Shown: positions 38,508 to 47,331, numbered from the stretch's first letter. The stretch: 55,997 bases of DNA from Escherichia sp. MOD1-EC7003 (GCF_002965065.1 NZ_PTRE01000010.1:1-55997), one strand, 5' to 3'. Notes: generated from the letters alone by a model not told the origin. Made by a program: numbers and translations.

Positions 38508-38586
38508 TTTCATTCCTGATTTTAATTAACGCGCGAATATTCAGCGGGAGTGTCCCGTTGAAAACAGGAAGTTTTTTAACCTGAGA

Positions 38587-38606
38587 TTGTTAAAGATATA
38601 TTACAG
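38587..38606 (-). promoter_or_regulatory. Pho box of phoE
   Basis: Read on the minus strand, CTGTAATATATCTTTAACAA is the phoE PhoB-binding sequence (two CTGTNAT-like direct repeats 11 bases apart). It lies about 80 bases before the phoE start. Confidence 0.85.
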
Positions 38607-38794
38607 ATTAATAATATTCTTAAAATGTGGTAATTTATTAAATATGTAATAAAAATGTAAACAGCTGCCGTTACGCTTGCTGATCCCGCGCAACAAAAAG
38701 CCATGCTTTACTCGCAGATGGTTGGCAACTGGCGACAGTCCTGCTAAAACGTTCGCTTGATATCATTTTTCCTAAAATTGAATGGCAGAGAATC

Positions 38795-39898
38795 ATGAGT
38801 GACAGCCAGACGCTGGTGGTAAAACTCGGCACCAGTGTGCTAACAGGCGGATCGCGCCGCCTGAACCGTGCCCATATCGTTGAACTTGTTCGCCAGTGTG
38901 CGCAGTTACATGCCGCCGGGCATCGGATTGTTATTGTGACGTCGGGCGCGATTGCCGCCGGACGTGAGCACCTAGGTTACCCGGAACTGCCAGCGACTAT
39001 TGCTTCGAAACAACTGCTGGCGGCGGTAGGGCAGAGTCGACTGATTCAACTGTGGGAACAGCTGTTTTCAATTTATGGCATTCACGTCGGGCAGATGCTG
39101 CTGACTCGTGCTGATATGGAAGACCGTGAGCGCTTCCTGAACGCCCGCGATACCCTGCGTGCGTTGCTCGATAACAATATCGTTCCGGTAATTAATGAGA
39201 ACGATGCTGTTGCGACTGCAGAGATAAAAGTTGGCGATAACGATAATCTTTCGGCGCTGGCGGCGATTCTGGCGGGTGCCGATAAACTGTTGCTGCTGAC
39301 CGATCAAAAAGGTTTGTATACCGCTGACCCGCGCAGCAATCCGCAGGCAGAACTGATTAAAGATGTTTACGGCATTGATGACGCACTGCGCGCGATTGCC
39401 GGTGACAGCGTTTCAGGCCTCGGAACGGGCGGCATGAGCACCAAATTGCAGGCCGCTGACGTGGCTTGCCGTGCGGGTATAGATACCATTATTGCTGCGG
39501 GCAGCAAGCCAGGCGTCATTGGTGATGTGATGGAAGGCATTTCCGTCGGTACGTTGTTCCATGCCCAGGCGACTCCGCTTGAAAACCGTAAACGCTGGAT
39601 TTTCGGTGCGCCACCGGCGGGTGAAATTACCGTTGATGAAGGGGCGACTGCCGCCATTCTTGAACGCGGTAGTTCCTTGCTGCCTAAAGGCATTAAAAGC
39701 GTGAGCGGCAATTTCTCGCGTGGTGAAGTCATCCGCATTTGCAGCCTTGAAGGTCGTGATATTGCTCATGGCGTTAGCCGTTACAACAGTGATGCATTAC
39801 GCCGCATTGCCGGACACCACTCGCAAGAAATTGATGCAATACTGGGATATGAATACGGCCCGGTTGCCGTTCACCGTGATGACATGATTACCCGTTAA
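38795..39898 (+). CDS. proB: glutamate 5-kinase
   Basis: A 367-residue enzyme that makes gamma-glutamyl phosphate, the first and proline-inhibited step of proline synthesis. N-terminal amino-acid kinase domain ([50 protein letters not shown]) and C-terminal PUA domain (about 276-367). Forms an operon with proA, 11 bases apart. Confidence 0.97.
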   Translation: MSDSQTLVVKLGTSVLTGGSRRLNRAHIVELVRQCAQLHAAGHRIVIVTSGAIAAGREHLGYPELPATIASKQLLAAVGQSRLIQLWEQLFSIYGIHVGQMLLTRADMEDRERFLNARDTLRALLDNNIVPVINENDAVATAEIKVGDNDNLSALAAILAGADKLLLLTDQKGLYTADPRSNPQAELIKDVYGIDDALRAIAGDSVSGLGTGGMSTKLQAADVACRAGIDTIIAAGSKPGVIGDVMEGISVGTLFHAQATPLENRKRWIFGAPPAGEITVDEGATAAILERGSSLLPKGIKSVSGNFSRGEVIRICSLEGRDIAHGVSRYNSDALRRIAGHHSQEIDAILGYEYGPVAVHRDDMITR

Positions 39899-39909
39899 GG
39901 AGCAGGCTG

Positions 39910-41163
39910 ATGCTGAAACAAATGGGCATTGCCGCGAAGCAAGCCTCGTATAAATTAGCGCAACTTTCCAGCCGCGAAAAAAATCGAGTGCTGGAAAAGA
40001 TCGCCAATGAACTGGAAGCACAAAGCGAAAGTATCCTCAACGCTAACGCCCAGGATGTTGCTGACGCGCGTGCCAATGGGCTTAGCGAAGCGATGCTTGA
40101 CCGTCTGACACTGACGCCCGCGCGTCTGAAAAGCATTGCTGATGATGTGCGTCAGGTGTGTAACCTCGCCGATCCGGTGGGGCAAGTGATTGATGGCGGC
40201 GTGCTGGATAGCGGCCTGCGTCTGGAGCGCCGTCGCGTACCGCTGGGGGTGATTGGCGTGATTTATGAAGCGCGCCCGAACGTGACGGTTGATGTCGCTT
40301 CGCTGTGCCTGAAAACCGGTAACGCGGCGATCCTGCGTGGTGGCAAAGAAACCTGTCGCACTAATGCTGCAACAGTGGCGGTGATTCAGGACGCCCTGAA
40401 ATCCAGCGGCTTACCGGCGGGTGCGGTGCAGGCGATTGATAATCCTGATCGTGCGCTGGTCAGTGAAATGCTGCGTATGGATCAATATATCGACATGCTG
40501 ATCCCACGCGGCGGTGCTGGTTTGCATAAACTGTGCCGCGAACAATCGACGATCCCGGTGATCACTGGTGGTATAGGTGTCTGCCACATTTACGTTGATG
40601 AAAGTGCAGAGATCGCTGAAGCCTTGAAGGTGATCGTTAACGCGAAAACTCAGCGCCCGAGCACGTGTAATACGGTAGAAACGTTGCTGGTGAATAAAAA
40701 CATTGCAGATAGCTTCCTGCCCGCATTAAGCAAGCAAATGGCAGAAAGCGGCGTGACGTTACACGCTGATGCAGTTGCGCTGGCGCAGTTGCAGGCAGGC
40801 CCCGCGAAGGTGGTGGCTGTTAAAGCCGAAGAGTATGACGATGAATTTCTGTCGTTAGATTTGAACGTCAAAATCGTCAGCGATCTTGACGATGCCATCG
40901 CCCATATTCGCGAACACGGCACGCAACACTCCGATGCGATCCTGACCCGCGATATGCGCAACGCCCAGCGTTTTGTTAACGAAGTGGATTCCTCCGCTGT
41001 TTACGTTAACGCCTCTACGCGTTTTACCGACGGCGGTCAGTTTGGTCTTGGGGCAGAAGTGGCGGTAAGCACGCAAAAACTGCATGCGCGCGGCCCGATG
41101 GGCCTGGAAGCGCTGACCACTTACAAGTGGATCGGCATTGGTGATTACACCATTCGTGCGTAA
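39910..41163 (+). CDS. proA: gamma-glutamyl phosphate reductase
   Basis: A 417-residue NADPH-dependent enzyme of the aldehyde dehydrogenase superfamily that reduces gamma-glutamyl phosphate to the semialdehyde. [16 protein letters not shown] and the catalytic cysteine in [14 protein letters not shown] are visible. AAGGAG precedes the ATG. Followed by a long hairpin terminator and thrW. Confidence 0.97.
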   Translation: MLKQMGIAAKQASYKLAQLSSREKNRVLEKIANELEAQSESILNANAQDVADARANGLSEAMLDRLTLTPARLKSIADDVRQVCNLADPVGQVIDGGVLDSGLRLERRRVPLGVIGVIYEARPNVTVDVASLCLKTGNAAILRGGKETCRTNAATVAVIQDALKSSGLPAGAVQAIDNPDRALVSEMLRMDQYIDMLIPRGGAGLHKLCREQSTIPVITGGIGVCHIYVDESAEIAEALKVIVNAKTQRPSTCNTVETLLVNKNIADSFLPALSKQMAESGVTLHADAVALAQLQAGPAKVVAVKAEEYDDEFLSLDLNVKIVSDLDDAIAHIREHGTQHSDAILTRDMRNAQRFVNEVDSSAVYVNASTRFTDGGQFGLGAEVAVSTQKLHARGPMGLEALTTYKWIGIGDYTIRA

Positions 41164-41167
41164 ATAA

Positions 41168-41232
41168 AACCGGGTGATGCAAAAGTAGCCATTTGATTCA
41201 CAAGGCCATTGACGCATCGCCCGGTTAGTTTT
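41168..41232 (+). terminator. long hairpin terminator after proA
   Basis: AACCGGGTGATGC (from 41168) pairs with GCATCGCCCGGTT (ending 41226) with one wobble pair, and AGTTTT follows. Confidence 0.75.
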
Positions 41233-41277
41233 AACCTTATCTCCCGTGATTCGCACTCGTGAACATGTCCTTTCAGG

Positions 41278-41353
41278 GCCGATATAGCTCAGTTGGTAGA
41301 GCAGCGCATTCGTAATGCGAAGGTCGTAGGTTCGACTCCTATTATCGGCACCA
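41278..41353 (+). tRNA. thrW: tRNA-Thr (anticodon CGT)
   Basis: A 76-base tRNA: acceptor GCCGATA pairs with TATCGGC, D-arm AGCTCAGTTGGTAGAGC, anticodon arm GCGCATTCGTAATGCG with CGT in the loop (reads ACG), T-arm GGTTCGACTCC and encoded CCA. It is the known thrW gene after proA, and the target of integration of the element that follows. Confidence 0.97.
41326..41353 (+). other. candidate attL core of the integrated element
   Basis: The 3' part of thrW (TTCGACTCCTATTATCGGCA and CCA) adjoins the integrase gene side of the element. Tyrosine integrases of this class use the tRNA 3' end as crossover core and restore the tRNA. The right-hand copy would lie outside this window, so exact limits cannot be given. 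Confidence 0.6.
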
Positions 41354-41370
41354 TTCAAACATCTCCCCAA

Positions 41371-41446
41371 GTCTACTAAAGTCTTTCAAAACCCCTTATA
41401 ATCCGCGTATTAAAGCCCCGTTCGTCTTTTGACGTCTACTAAAGTC
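41371..41446 (+). repeat. direct repeats, possible integrase arm-type sites
   Basis: GTCTACTAAAGTC occurs at 41371-41383 and 41434-41446, 63 bases apart, and the match extends to TTTCAAAA/CCTCAAAA. They lie between the tRNA 3' end and the integrase start, where arm-binding sites of P4-type integrases are expected. Confidence 0.55.
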
Positions 41447-41518
41447 CCTCAAAATCTACGGTCAGATGGGGGTACTTATGGGGGTATTTGCTGTTCGGTT
41501 TAGTGGAGGTACCCCCAA

Positions 41519-42733
41519 GTGAAACTCAATGCCCGTCAAATAGACACAGCCAAGCCAAAAGAGAAGGCTTACAAGCTGGCCGATGGTGGCGGTTTGTATC
41601 TCTTGGTAAAACCTAATGGAGGTAAATACTGGCGACTTAAATATCGTGTAGCTGGTAAAGAGAAGCTATTGGCACTAGGTGTGTATCCTGAGGTTACTCT
41701 AGCCGATGCTCGGGCAAAACGTGAAGATGCGAAAAGAGGTATCGCTGGTGGTATCGATCCGATGGAAGCGAAACGAGAGGAAAAGATTGCCCGGGAAACG
41801 CAGTTAAACAACACCTTCAAAGATATTGCCCTTGAGTGGCACAGCAGCAAATTAAAAAAATGGTCTGCTGGTTATGCTTCAGACATCCTCGAAGCCTTCA
41901 ACAAAGATGTGTTCCCTTACATTGGCAAAAAACCAATCGCCGAAATCAAACCACTTGAACTTCTGAATGTGCTGCGGCGCATCGAGGGGCGCGGTGCGAC
42001 AGAAAAAGCCAAAAAAGTGAGGCAACGGTGCGGGGAAGTTTTCCGCTATGCAATAGTCACTGGTCGCGCAGAGTATAACCCTGCACCAGACCTTACTAGC
42101 GCGATGCAAGGCCATGAATCTAATCATTACCCTTTCCTTACAGCTAAAGAATTACCTGATTTTTTCAAGGCATTGTCCAGTTACTCAGGAAGCGCATTGG
42201 TTGTTATGGCGGCTCGTCTACTGATTATCACCGGCTTGCGGACTGGCGAACTACGTGGCGCATTATGGGATGAAATTGATTTCAACAAGGCTATCTGGGA
42301 GATACCCGCTTCACGTATGAAAATGCGGCGGCCTCATATTGTGCCATTGTCTGAGCAGGCTCTTTCGCTTATTGGGAAGATTAGAGAAATAACAGGCAAT
42401 TACCCTCTTATGTTTCCCGGGCGCAATGATCCAAGGAAAACAATGAGTGAGGCCAGCATAAACCAAGTGTTTAAGCGCATTGGCTACGCTGGACGTGTAA
42501 CTGGTCATGGGTTCCGACACACTATGAGCACGATTTTGCATGAGCAGGGCTATAACACCGCGTGGATAGAAACGCAGCTCGCTCACGTTGATAAGAACTC
42601 AATTCGTGGCACATACAACCATGCGCAATATCTGGATGGACGGCGGGAGATGCTTCAATGGTATGCCGACTATATGGATGCGCTGGAGAAGGAGGAGAAC
42701 GTTGTTCATGGTTCGTTTGGGAAACGAGCTTAA
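41519..42733 (+). CDS. P4-type tyrosine integrase
   Basis: A 404-residue site-specific recombinase starting at GTG (GGAGG nearby). N-terminal DUF4102 arm-binding domain (KLADGGGLYLLVKPNGGKYW), central core-binding domain, C-terminal catalytic domain with Arg241 (TGLRTGEL), His330 and Arg333 (HGFRHT), His356 (LAHVDKN) and Tyr366 (RGTYNHAQY). It is the first gene of the element next to thrW and reads away from the tRNA, as in P4-like satellites and islands. The catalytic set is complete. Confidence 0.95.
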   Translation: MKLNARQIDTAKPKEKAYKLADGGGLYLLVKPNGGKYWRLKYRVAGKEKLLALGVYPEVTLADARAKREDAKRGIAGGIDPMEAKREEKIARETQLNNTFKDIALEWHSSKLKKWSAGYASDILEAFNKDVFPYIGKKPIAEIKPLELLNVLRRIEGRGATEKAKKVRQRCGEVFRYAIVTGRAEYNPAPDLTSAMQGHESNHYPFLTAKELPDFFKALSSYSGSALVVMAARLLIITGLRTGELRGALWDEIDFNKAIWEIPASRMKMRRPHIVPLSEQALSLIGKIREITGNYPLMFPGRNDPRKTMSEASINQVFKRIGYAGRVTGHGFRHTMSTILHEQGYNTAWIETQLAHVDKNSIRGTYNHAQYLDGRREMLQWYADYMDALEKEENVVHGSFGKRA

Positions 42734-42876
42734 CTGTATGAATAGACAGTGTTAAGCAATGGTAGTAGACTTATGTAGACGAACAAAGAATAGGCTATGT
42801 CTAGGCTGATCCCCGAAAACCCGTACACCCCTACGGGCTGGCATAGCCGTCAGAATTAGGGGGCGCGGGGTGGCGT

Positions 42877-43758
42877 ATGGTGAGAGCCAAAAAACAAGAT
42901 TTAGCATGGTTTGATATTAGTAATTATGAATTTTTAATTGATTTAACCTTGCCGGACTTGATTCAAGAATTAGAGTGGCGCGATTTTTTATTGCGTCATG
43001 CAAAAGATGACACTGCTATATTCAAAGAAGAGTACGATATAAAATATGAAAGGATTTTTTCGGGCGATCCTAACCTAACCATTCTCAATGAAGAAGAGGA
43101 AGAGGTTGAAGAATTTATTCGCAAAGTAAATGATGAAGCCCCATCATTAAGAAATGAGTACGATGATCTTCCCTCATTATCTTCAGCTATGGGGGTTAGT
43201 CCAGTAACATTTTCAGAGCTGGCCATGTACTCTTTCTCATCGATAGATCAAGGCTTTTTTAAAAGAGACGAAGAGGATTGCTACCTCAAGGCAAACGCTA
43301 TGCTTGCGAGTGTTACTGGAAACCTAAGTAATTGTTCCCCTAACAGCATACTCGTTTCTATAGATTTAGATGACGCCACTGATGACGAAATTATTACCAG
43401 CCTGACTCACCTTCTACCTCTATGGCGAAAAGAGTTAAAAGTACCAGAGAGAGAGCATGTCGCTCAGAAAAGGATTGGATTAAAGACCCTCCAGAAGTTG
43501 ATATCTAATAGAGTGATACCTATTGTTGATCTGCTGATTTGGGGTGAGAAGTCAGGTAAGGAAGTGAGCAATCCGATGATTTCTGCCTTGGTTTTTAGTG
43601 ATGATCCGAAAGATACGCAGGCTATTAAGGAATCAATAAAGCCTTTTGCACTTGAATCCATAAGCGAGAGATACACCCGCTTGCTTCAGCTTTATGTAAA
43701 CAAAGACAGAGAAATGAGCTTGATAAAAATATCTGATTTAATGAGTAGAGATTTATAG
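42877..43758 (+). CDS. hypothetical cargo protein (possibly DUF6387-like)
   Basis: A 293-residue soluble, acidic protein (KKQDLAWFDISNYEFLIDLT, EEEEEVEEFIRKVNDEAPSL, IPIVDLLIWGEKSGKEVSN). It resembles hypothetical proteins found beside integrases in E. coli islands, which I recall as DUF6387, but that name is uncertain. It is much more AT-rich than neighbouring genes, suggesting separate acquisition. It lies between integrase and alpA, a cargo position in satellites. No enzymatic motif is visible. A phage-defence role is possible but only by location. Confidence 0.7.
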   Translation: MVRAKKQDLAWFDISNYEFLIDLTLPDLIQELEWRDFLLRHAKDDTAIFKEEYDIKYERIFSGDPNLTILNEEEEEVEEFIRKVNDEAPSLRNEYDDLPSLSSAMGVSPVTFSELAMYSFSSIDQGFFKRDEEDCYLKANAMLASVTGNLSNCSPNSILVSIDLDDATDDEIITSLTHLLPLWRKELKVPEREHVAQKRIGLKTLQKLISNRVIPIVDLLIWGEKSGKEVSNPMISALVFSDDPKDTQAIKESIKPFALESISERYTRLLQLYVNKDREMSLIKISDLMSRDL

Positions 43759-43801
43759 CAAGCAAAATCCTACGTAAACGTTTTAAGTAAATTTCGCGAT
43801 T

Positions 43802-43838
43802 TCCGCTTTGAATACGCTACTGTGTATTTCAAAGCGGA
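43802..43838. terminator. long inverted repeat after the cargo gene
   Basis: TCCGCTTTGAATAC and GTATTTCAAAGCGGA (14 pairs with one bulge) enclose eight bases. AT-rich sequence follows. It probably ends the cargo transcript or serves as an operator in the alpA upstream region. Confidence 0.6.
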
Positions 43839-43955
43839 TAATCTTCTCAAAAAAATATTTTATTTTTATCCGCTATCACCCATTCACCGGTTTGTTTAAT
43901 CTCCTTTCTGTCTACTGATGTCCATTAAAGAAGATGACAGAATATAGGAGTAAAC

Positions 43956-44153
43956 ATGTCTCAATCATTTATTCGTCTTTCTGAGGTTCAACGCCGTACT
44001 GGTTACAGCAAAGCGTGGATTTATCGGCTCATCAAAGAACAGCGATTCCCTCAATCTGTAAAGATTGGAAGCCGATCAATTGCGTTTATTGAAAGTGAAA
44101 TTGAAGAATGGATTAATCAGCGCATCGCTGAGTCGCGTGGCGAGGTAGCGTAA
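43956..44153 (+). CDS. alpA: AlpA-family excisionase/regulator
   Basis: A 65-residue MerR-like winged-helix protein: FIRLSEVQRRTGYSKAWIYR, LIKEQRFPQSVKIGSRSIAF, ESEIEEWINQRIAESR. AlpA/Vis-type proteins switch late or integrase transcription and excision in P4-like elements. TAGGAG lies before the ATG. Its stop overlaps the next start. Confidence 0.92.
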   Translation: MSQSFIRLSEVQRRTGYSKAWIYRLIKEQRFPQSVKIGSRSIAFIESEIEEWINQRIAESRGEVA

Positions 44154-44584
44154 TGAATAAGAAAAACCGCCCATTACAGGCGGCTAATTCAGATATTCGC
44201 GTATCTGATGTTACGCCCCTGACAAAATCCCTTCAAGCACCAAAGCGCACACCGAAAAAGCATCGCGCCCGAGTCTATATGCTGCGTACTGGTATAGAGG
44301 GATGGACAGAAAATGACATTCTTCGCTACTGCCGTCTGTCTTCTGGTCGTAACTATGCAACAGAGTTAGAACGCCAGCTTGGAATCACTCTGGAGCGTAT
44401 CGACGAAAAGAATCCTGATGGTATCGGAACACACCTTCGCTACCGTTTCTCCTGCCGTGGTGATGTTCTGAAAGTGATCACTCATGTTAACCATCTTGCG
44501 AACATAAATGATCACAACGGACTTTCTCAGCAGGAAATTGCCGACATTCTGAAACTCTACCCGGACGCGTTTAACGCCGCCTAA
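44153..44584 (+). CDS. conserved satellite protein of unknown function
   Basis: A 143-residue basic protein with an N-terminal disordered tail (KRTPKKHRARVYMLRTGIEG) and a folded C-terminus (ILRYCRLSSGRNYATELERQ, LGITLERI, HLRYRFSCRGDVLKVITHVN, LSQQEIADILKLYP). The middle part looks like a winged-helix DNA-binding fold (phage replication or regulator), but I do not recognise the family with certainty. Coupled to alpA by one-base overlap. Confidence 0.75.
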   Translation: MNKKNRPLQAANSDIRVSDVTPLTKSLQAPKRTPKKHRARVYMLRTGIEGWTENDILRYCRLSSGRNYATELERQLGITLERIDEKNPDGIGTHLRYRFSCRGDVLKVITHVNHLANINDHNGLSQQEIADILKLYPDAFNAA

Positions 44585-44596
44585 CGGAGACTGAAA

Positions 44597-45430
44597 ATGA
44601 ACATCGAAAAAAGCAGATTAATTTCTGAGGCTGCCCCTCATCTGAACGCCTCTCTGGGCACAATTAACGGTAATGAATTTGCCGCAATTGTCCCGGTTAT
44701 TCCTGGTCATATCGGTGGGCGTGAAACCAATATTGTTAGCGCAAAAGCGTTACACAAAGCGTTGGGCGTGGGAAAAGACTTCTCTACATGGATCACTGAT
44801 CGCATCTCTGAATATGACTTCACCATTGGGCACGATTACTCAGTCCATAAAACAATTTCCCCAAATTTGGGGAAAAGCCCGAATGGCGCGGCTTACAGCA
44901 AGATTAAGCAGTCTGGCAGACCCGGCAAAGACTATCTGTTAAGTGTCGGAATGGCGAAAGAACTGGCAATGATCGAACGCAATGATCAGGGTCGCGCTAT
45001 CCGCCGTTATTTCATCCAGTGCGAGGAAGAATTACAGCGTAGCGTGCCTGAAATCGCCGCCCGCTATCGTCGCCAGCTAAAAGCCCGTATCAGTGCCGCA
45101 AACAACTTTAAGCCAATGTGCGATGCGCTGAATATGGCCCGTGCCGAGCAGGGGAAAACGACGCAGCAACACCACTACACAAACGAGAGCAATATGATTT
45201 CTCGTATCGTTCTTGGTGGGCTAACTGCTAAGCAGTGGGCGCGGATAAATGGCTATTCTGGCGAACCTCGCGACCATATGAACGCAGAACAGCTTGAGCA
45301 CCTCTCATATCTCGAAAGCACCAATATCACGTTAATTGATATGGGCATGGAATATGAGCAGCGTAAAGGAGAACTCACCCGCCTGTCGCAACGCTGGCTC
45401 GCCAAGCGTCTGGAGGTGGTCAATGTCTAA
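44597..45430 (+). CDS. phage antirepressor, AntA/AntB type
   Basis: A 277-residue protein. Residues about 35-145 match the AntA/AntB antirepressor domain (NIVSAKALHKALGVGKDFST, WITDRISEYDFTIGHDYSV, GRPGKDYLLSVGMAKELAMI, GRAIRRYFIQCEEEL). The C-terminal half is a helical domain (MISRIVLGGLTAKQWARING). Such proteins bind and inactivate phage repressors, so it could sense or provoke a helper or co-resident prophage. GGAGACTG precedes its ATG. Confidence 0.88.
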   Translation: MNIEKSRLISEAAPHLNASLGTINGNEFAAIVPVIPGHIGGRETNIVSAKALHKALGVGKDFSTWITDRISEYDFTIGHDYSVHKTISPNLGKSPNGAAYSKIKQSGRPGKDYLLSVGMAKELAMIERNDQGRAIRRYFIQCEEELQRSVPEIAARYRRQLKARISAANNFKPMCDALNMARAEQGKTTQQHHYTNESNMISRIVLGGLTAKQWARINGYSGEPRDHMNAEQLEHLSYLESTNITLIDMGMEYEQRKGELTRLSQRWLAKRLEVVNV

Positions 45431-45605
45431 GCCAACAGGAACACCACAACCACAAAAACGCTACAAAGATGCCCACGGAGCACTCGTTACTGTCGAAAGC
45501 GTGTCTCACAACCGAGTGACGTTTTATCGCGACGGGTATCAATCGCCATGCGTACAACCGCTGGCACGTTTCATGAAGGAGTTCGCGGAGGTTAACAAAT
45601 GCTAA
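45423..45605 (+). CDS. small phage protein, DUF4222-like
   Basis: A 60-residue protein MSKPTGTPQPQKRYKDAHGA, then LVTVESVSHNRVTFYRDGYQ and FMKEFAEV. The short beta-rich body resembles the DUF4222 family of prophage proteins. The ATG at 45423 overlaps the antirepressor stop by eight bases and GGAGG precedes it. Function unknown. Confidence 0.75.
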   Translation: MSKPTGTPQPQKRYKDAHGALVTVESVSHNRVTFYRDGYQSPCVQPLARFMKEFAEVNKC

Positions 45606-46666
45606 CCGTCCAGAAGAAGACATTTTCACTGGCTGGCATGTCGCCAAAATCCAGCAATATGACGGCAAAGTCAGGCATTAATACAGCAGATACAAGCAAA
45701 GTTTATCATTTGCTGGTGGTCGGAACGGATGCCTTAACCATACCAGAAATCTCGGGCGATGATATTAGCATTGAGAAGGTCAGCGGCTGCGCCAGAAAAT
45801 TTCTGGTCGTAGATGATGTCTTCCGCTCGTGTAGTGACTCCACAAAAACATTCGTCCACGCGCGTGACGTTAACGAAATGAGCACGATGTACTGTGCTTC
45901 TGGTTCTTCCAATAGTGAGTTTTCGGAGTCCATAAAAAAGAGCTTGCCGTTATGCGGCAACACGGTTTATGGTTATAAGGCACCTCATAAAACGGGTGCC
46001 GGGTTTCGCAGCCCGGAAATGTACGAGGCGACACATGACGCGCCGAGCGTCTTTTTTTGTGCCGTTAGCCAGACTCACACTTTTTTCAGTGATGTGGTTA
46101 TAATCCGCGTCGCTTGCAAAATTATGGTGGGCTGGACAGGGCAGCCGAAAGGCTGGCCGGTTTCCTTGTACGCCGGTACTGCGAACTCTGTTCAGTCCAC
46201 CACCAGCGAGTTTCGCAGCTCCGGTGGTGGGAAGAATTCCCAGTACAAGGAGGCTGCCACATGCTGGCTACTACCCCTACCCAAAAAACGCAATTTATCT
46301 GGATTATCGCCGCAGTTCGCCGCGATTGCCCGACAATTACCGCCAAAATTCATCATATTGCTGCCGAGTCTGAACGCGATGCTCGCCGTTCTCTGGTGCG
46401 CGATCACGTCTGCTTTTTTGCTGGTCGTATCCGCATGGAGGTGGCACATGATTAAAACCTACGATGTGCATATGGACCCCCTCGAACGCACAAGCCAGAT
46501 CATCACACTGACAGAAGTGATTAACGACATTCTGGTGAGCAACTCTCCCTCACGAGACGAAAGACTGAAGGCGTTACTCGCGATATTGGACCTCGCCGTT
46601 CGCGACGTTCATTTCCTGCTGGAAGGTGGCGAAATGCCAGGAAAAACGGGGGCAACCAATGAATAA
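45599..46666 (+). CDS. Ash-family-like open frame spanning the immunity region (true 3' end uncertain)
   Basis: Opened by an ATG with GGAGG upstream and overlapping the previous stop, so the start is credible. Residues about 128-215 ([69 protein letters not shown]) match the Ash family of P4-like elements, whose codons overlay the terminator and c4 RNA. The frame happens to stay open through the Icd-like gene (other frame) and joins the gene at 46448 for a formal 355 residues. The last 72 residues belong to that separate gene. The internal RNA structures may matter more than the protein. Confidence 0.5.
   Translation: MLTVQKKTFSLAGMSPKSSNMTAKSGINTADTSKVYHLLVVGTDALTIPEISGDDISIEKVSGCARKFLVVDDVFRSCSDSTKTFVHARDVNEMSTMYCASGSSNSEFSESIKKSLPLCGNTVYGYKAPHKTGAGFRSPEMYEATHDAPSVFFCAVSQTHTFFSDVVIIRVACKIMVGWTGQPKGWPVSLYAGTANSVQSTTSEFRSSGGGKNSQYKEAATCWLLPLPKKRNLSGLSPQFAAIARQLPPKFIILLPSLNAMLAVLWCAITSAFLLVVSAWRWHMIKTYDVHMDPLERTSQIITLTEVINDILVSNSPSRDERLKALLAILDLAVRDVHFLLEGGEMPGKTGATNE
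46037..46058 (+). terminator. intrinsic terminator ahead of the c4-type RNA
   Basis: GACGC-GCCGA-GCGTC is followed by seven T (46052-46058). Position before the antisense RNA matches P4-type immunity, where early termination shuts off replication genes. Confidence 0.8.
46099..46104 (+). promoter_or_regulatory. TATAAT -10 box for the c4-type RNA
   Basis: A perfect TATAAT lies 22 bases before the first stem of the c4-type RNA. No good -35 sequence is visible at 17 bases. Confidence 0.5.
46126..46201 (+). ncRNA. c4-type antisense (immunity) RNA
   Basis: The fold is that of the P1/P7 c4 and P4 CI family. Outer stem GGTGGGCTGGACAG (46126-46139) pairs with CTGTTCAGTCCACC (46188-46201) using G-U wobbles. 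A CAGCC-GAAA-GGCTG hairpin (46142-46155) follows, then a CCGG/CCGG stem with loop TTTCCTTGTACG. Loop bases TCCTTGTAC (46163-46171) are complementary to GTACAAGGA (46243-46251), which contains the Shine-Dalgarno of the next gene. CTGCGAACTC (46179-46188) pairs with GAGTTTCGCAG (46208-46218) with one bulge. Both target sites lie in order downstream, as in c4 regulation. Confidence 0.85.
46261..46455 (+). CDS. Icd-like host cell division inhibitor family protein, target of the c4-type RNA
   Basis: A 64-residue protein ([54 protein letters not shown]). The Ser-Glu-x-Ala-Arg-x-x-L-x-R-D and FAGRIR pattern is that of small Icd-like proteins in P1- and P4-type elements. AAGGAGG before the ATG is occluded by pairing with the upstream antisense RNA, so translation should be off in the integrated state. 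Its stop overlaps the next start (ATGATTAA). Actual action on division is known only for P1 Icd. Confidence 0.75.
   Translation: MLATTPTQKTQFIWIIAAVRRDCPTITAKIHHIAAESERDARRSLVRDHVCFFAGRIRMEVAHD
46448..46666 (+). CDS. small satellite protein 1 of the overlapping series
   Basis: A 72-residue helical protein ([55 protein letters not shown]). Its ATG is inside the end of the Icd-like gene and its stop lies inside the next start, so it is translationally coupled on both sides. Looks like a two-helix hairpin. No known family recognised. Confidence 0.7.
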   Translation: MIKTYDVHMDPLERTSQIITLTEVINDILVSNSPSRDERLKALLAILDLAVRDVHFLLEGGEMPGKTGATNE

Positions 46667-46853
46667 CTCAATTAATACCCCTCGCCTTACGTCCGCACTT
46701 CAATTAATCGAGCAAGCAGCGGCTGTCCTGGTTGCTGTCAGTCTTTCGGCTGAAGAAATGGACGCTGCTGATGTCGTGGATGCGATTAAAGCGTGCTCAT
46801 CTTTGGTTAACGATGCCCGTGCAGAGCTGGTAATTCTTGGGGGTGAAAAATGA
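46659..46853 (+). CDS. small satellite protein 2
   Basis: A 64-residue helical, alanine-rich protein (LTSALQLIEQAAAVLVAVSL, AADVVDAIKACSSLVNDARA). The ATG at 46659 (ATGAATAA overlap with the previous stop) is preferred to 46626. Shares size and helix-hairpin layout with its neighbours. Function unknown. Confidence 0.7.
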   Translation: MNNSINTPRLTSALQLIEQAAAVLVAVSLSAEEMDAADVVDAIKACSSLVNDARAELVILGGEK

Positions 46854-47113
46854 ATATCAACTTAATTTATCGTCATCCGTGTGAGCTGGAAATTGAATCA
46901 TTGCTGGGGCGCGAAGAGCCATATCCAGACACATTCACTCCCGCAGATTGCGCGACTGAACGGCTTACCAGAGCGCGCACAGGTCTGGTTCATGTGATGA
47001 ATGAGATTGTTCCCTCGGTGGGAGGGGAACAGGCGACAGTAATCAATAGCTGGCTACAAAAAGTTACCTCCCTGATAGATATCGGTTTAATCGATGTGGA
47101 GAGTGCGAAATGA
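46850..47113 (+). CDS. small satellite protein 3
   Basis: An 87-residue protein starting MNINLIYRHPCELEIESLLG and with a helical end (GLVHVMNEIVPSVGG, VINSWLQKVTSLIDIGLIDV). Overlaps the genes on both sides by four bases. Not recognised. Confidence 0.7.
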   Translation: MNINLIYRHPCELEIESLLGREEPYPDTFTPADCATERLTRARTGLVHVMNEIVPSVGGEQATVINSWLQKVTSLIDIGLIDVESAK

Positions 47114-47331
47114 CCAACATCCAGCTCATTGAAGCGCAATGTCGCATCGAACAGGTTCAGACTGTTTTAGGGTTCTGGCTTGAAGGGGCCAGCCCCAGCA
47201 ACAGAGACAAGTTAATGATTGGCGCGGTTATGTCACTGCTCAATGGCGTACCAGAAGCTATTCAGGAAGCGGACGAATTGTTGGGCAAATATGAGTTACA
47301 GAATCATTCAGGCGAGGCGAAACATGAATAA
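47110..47331 (+). CDS. small satellite protein 4
   Basis: A 73-residue helical protein (IQLIEAQCRIEQVQTVLGFW, LEGASPSNRDKLMIGAVMSL, VPEAIQEADELLGKYEL). Its stop overlaps the next ATG (ATGAATAA), and its start overlaps the previous stop. Similar two-helix layout to proteins 1 and 2, which suggests distant relation. Confidence 0.7.
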   Translation: MTNIQLIEAQCRIEQVQTVLGFWLEGASPSNRDKLMIGAVMSLLNGVPEAIQEADELLGKYELQNHSGEAKHE

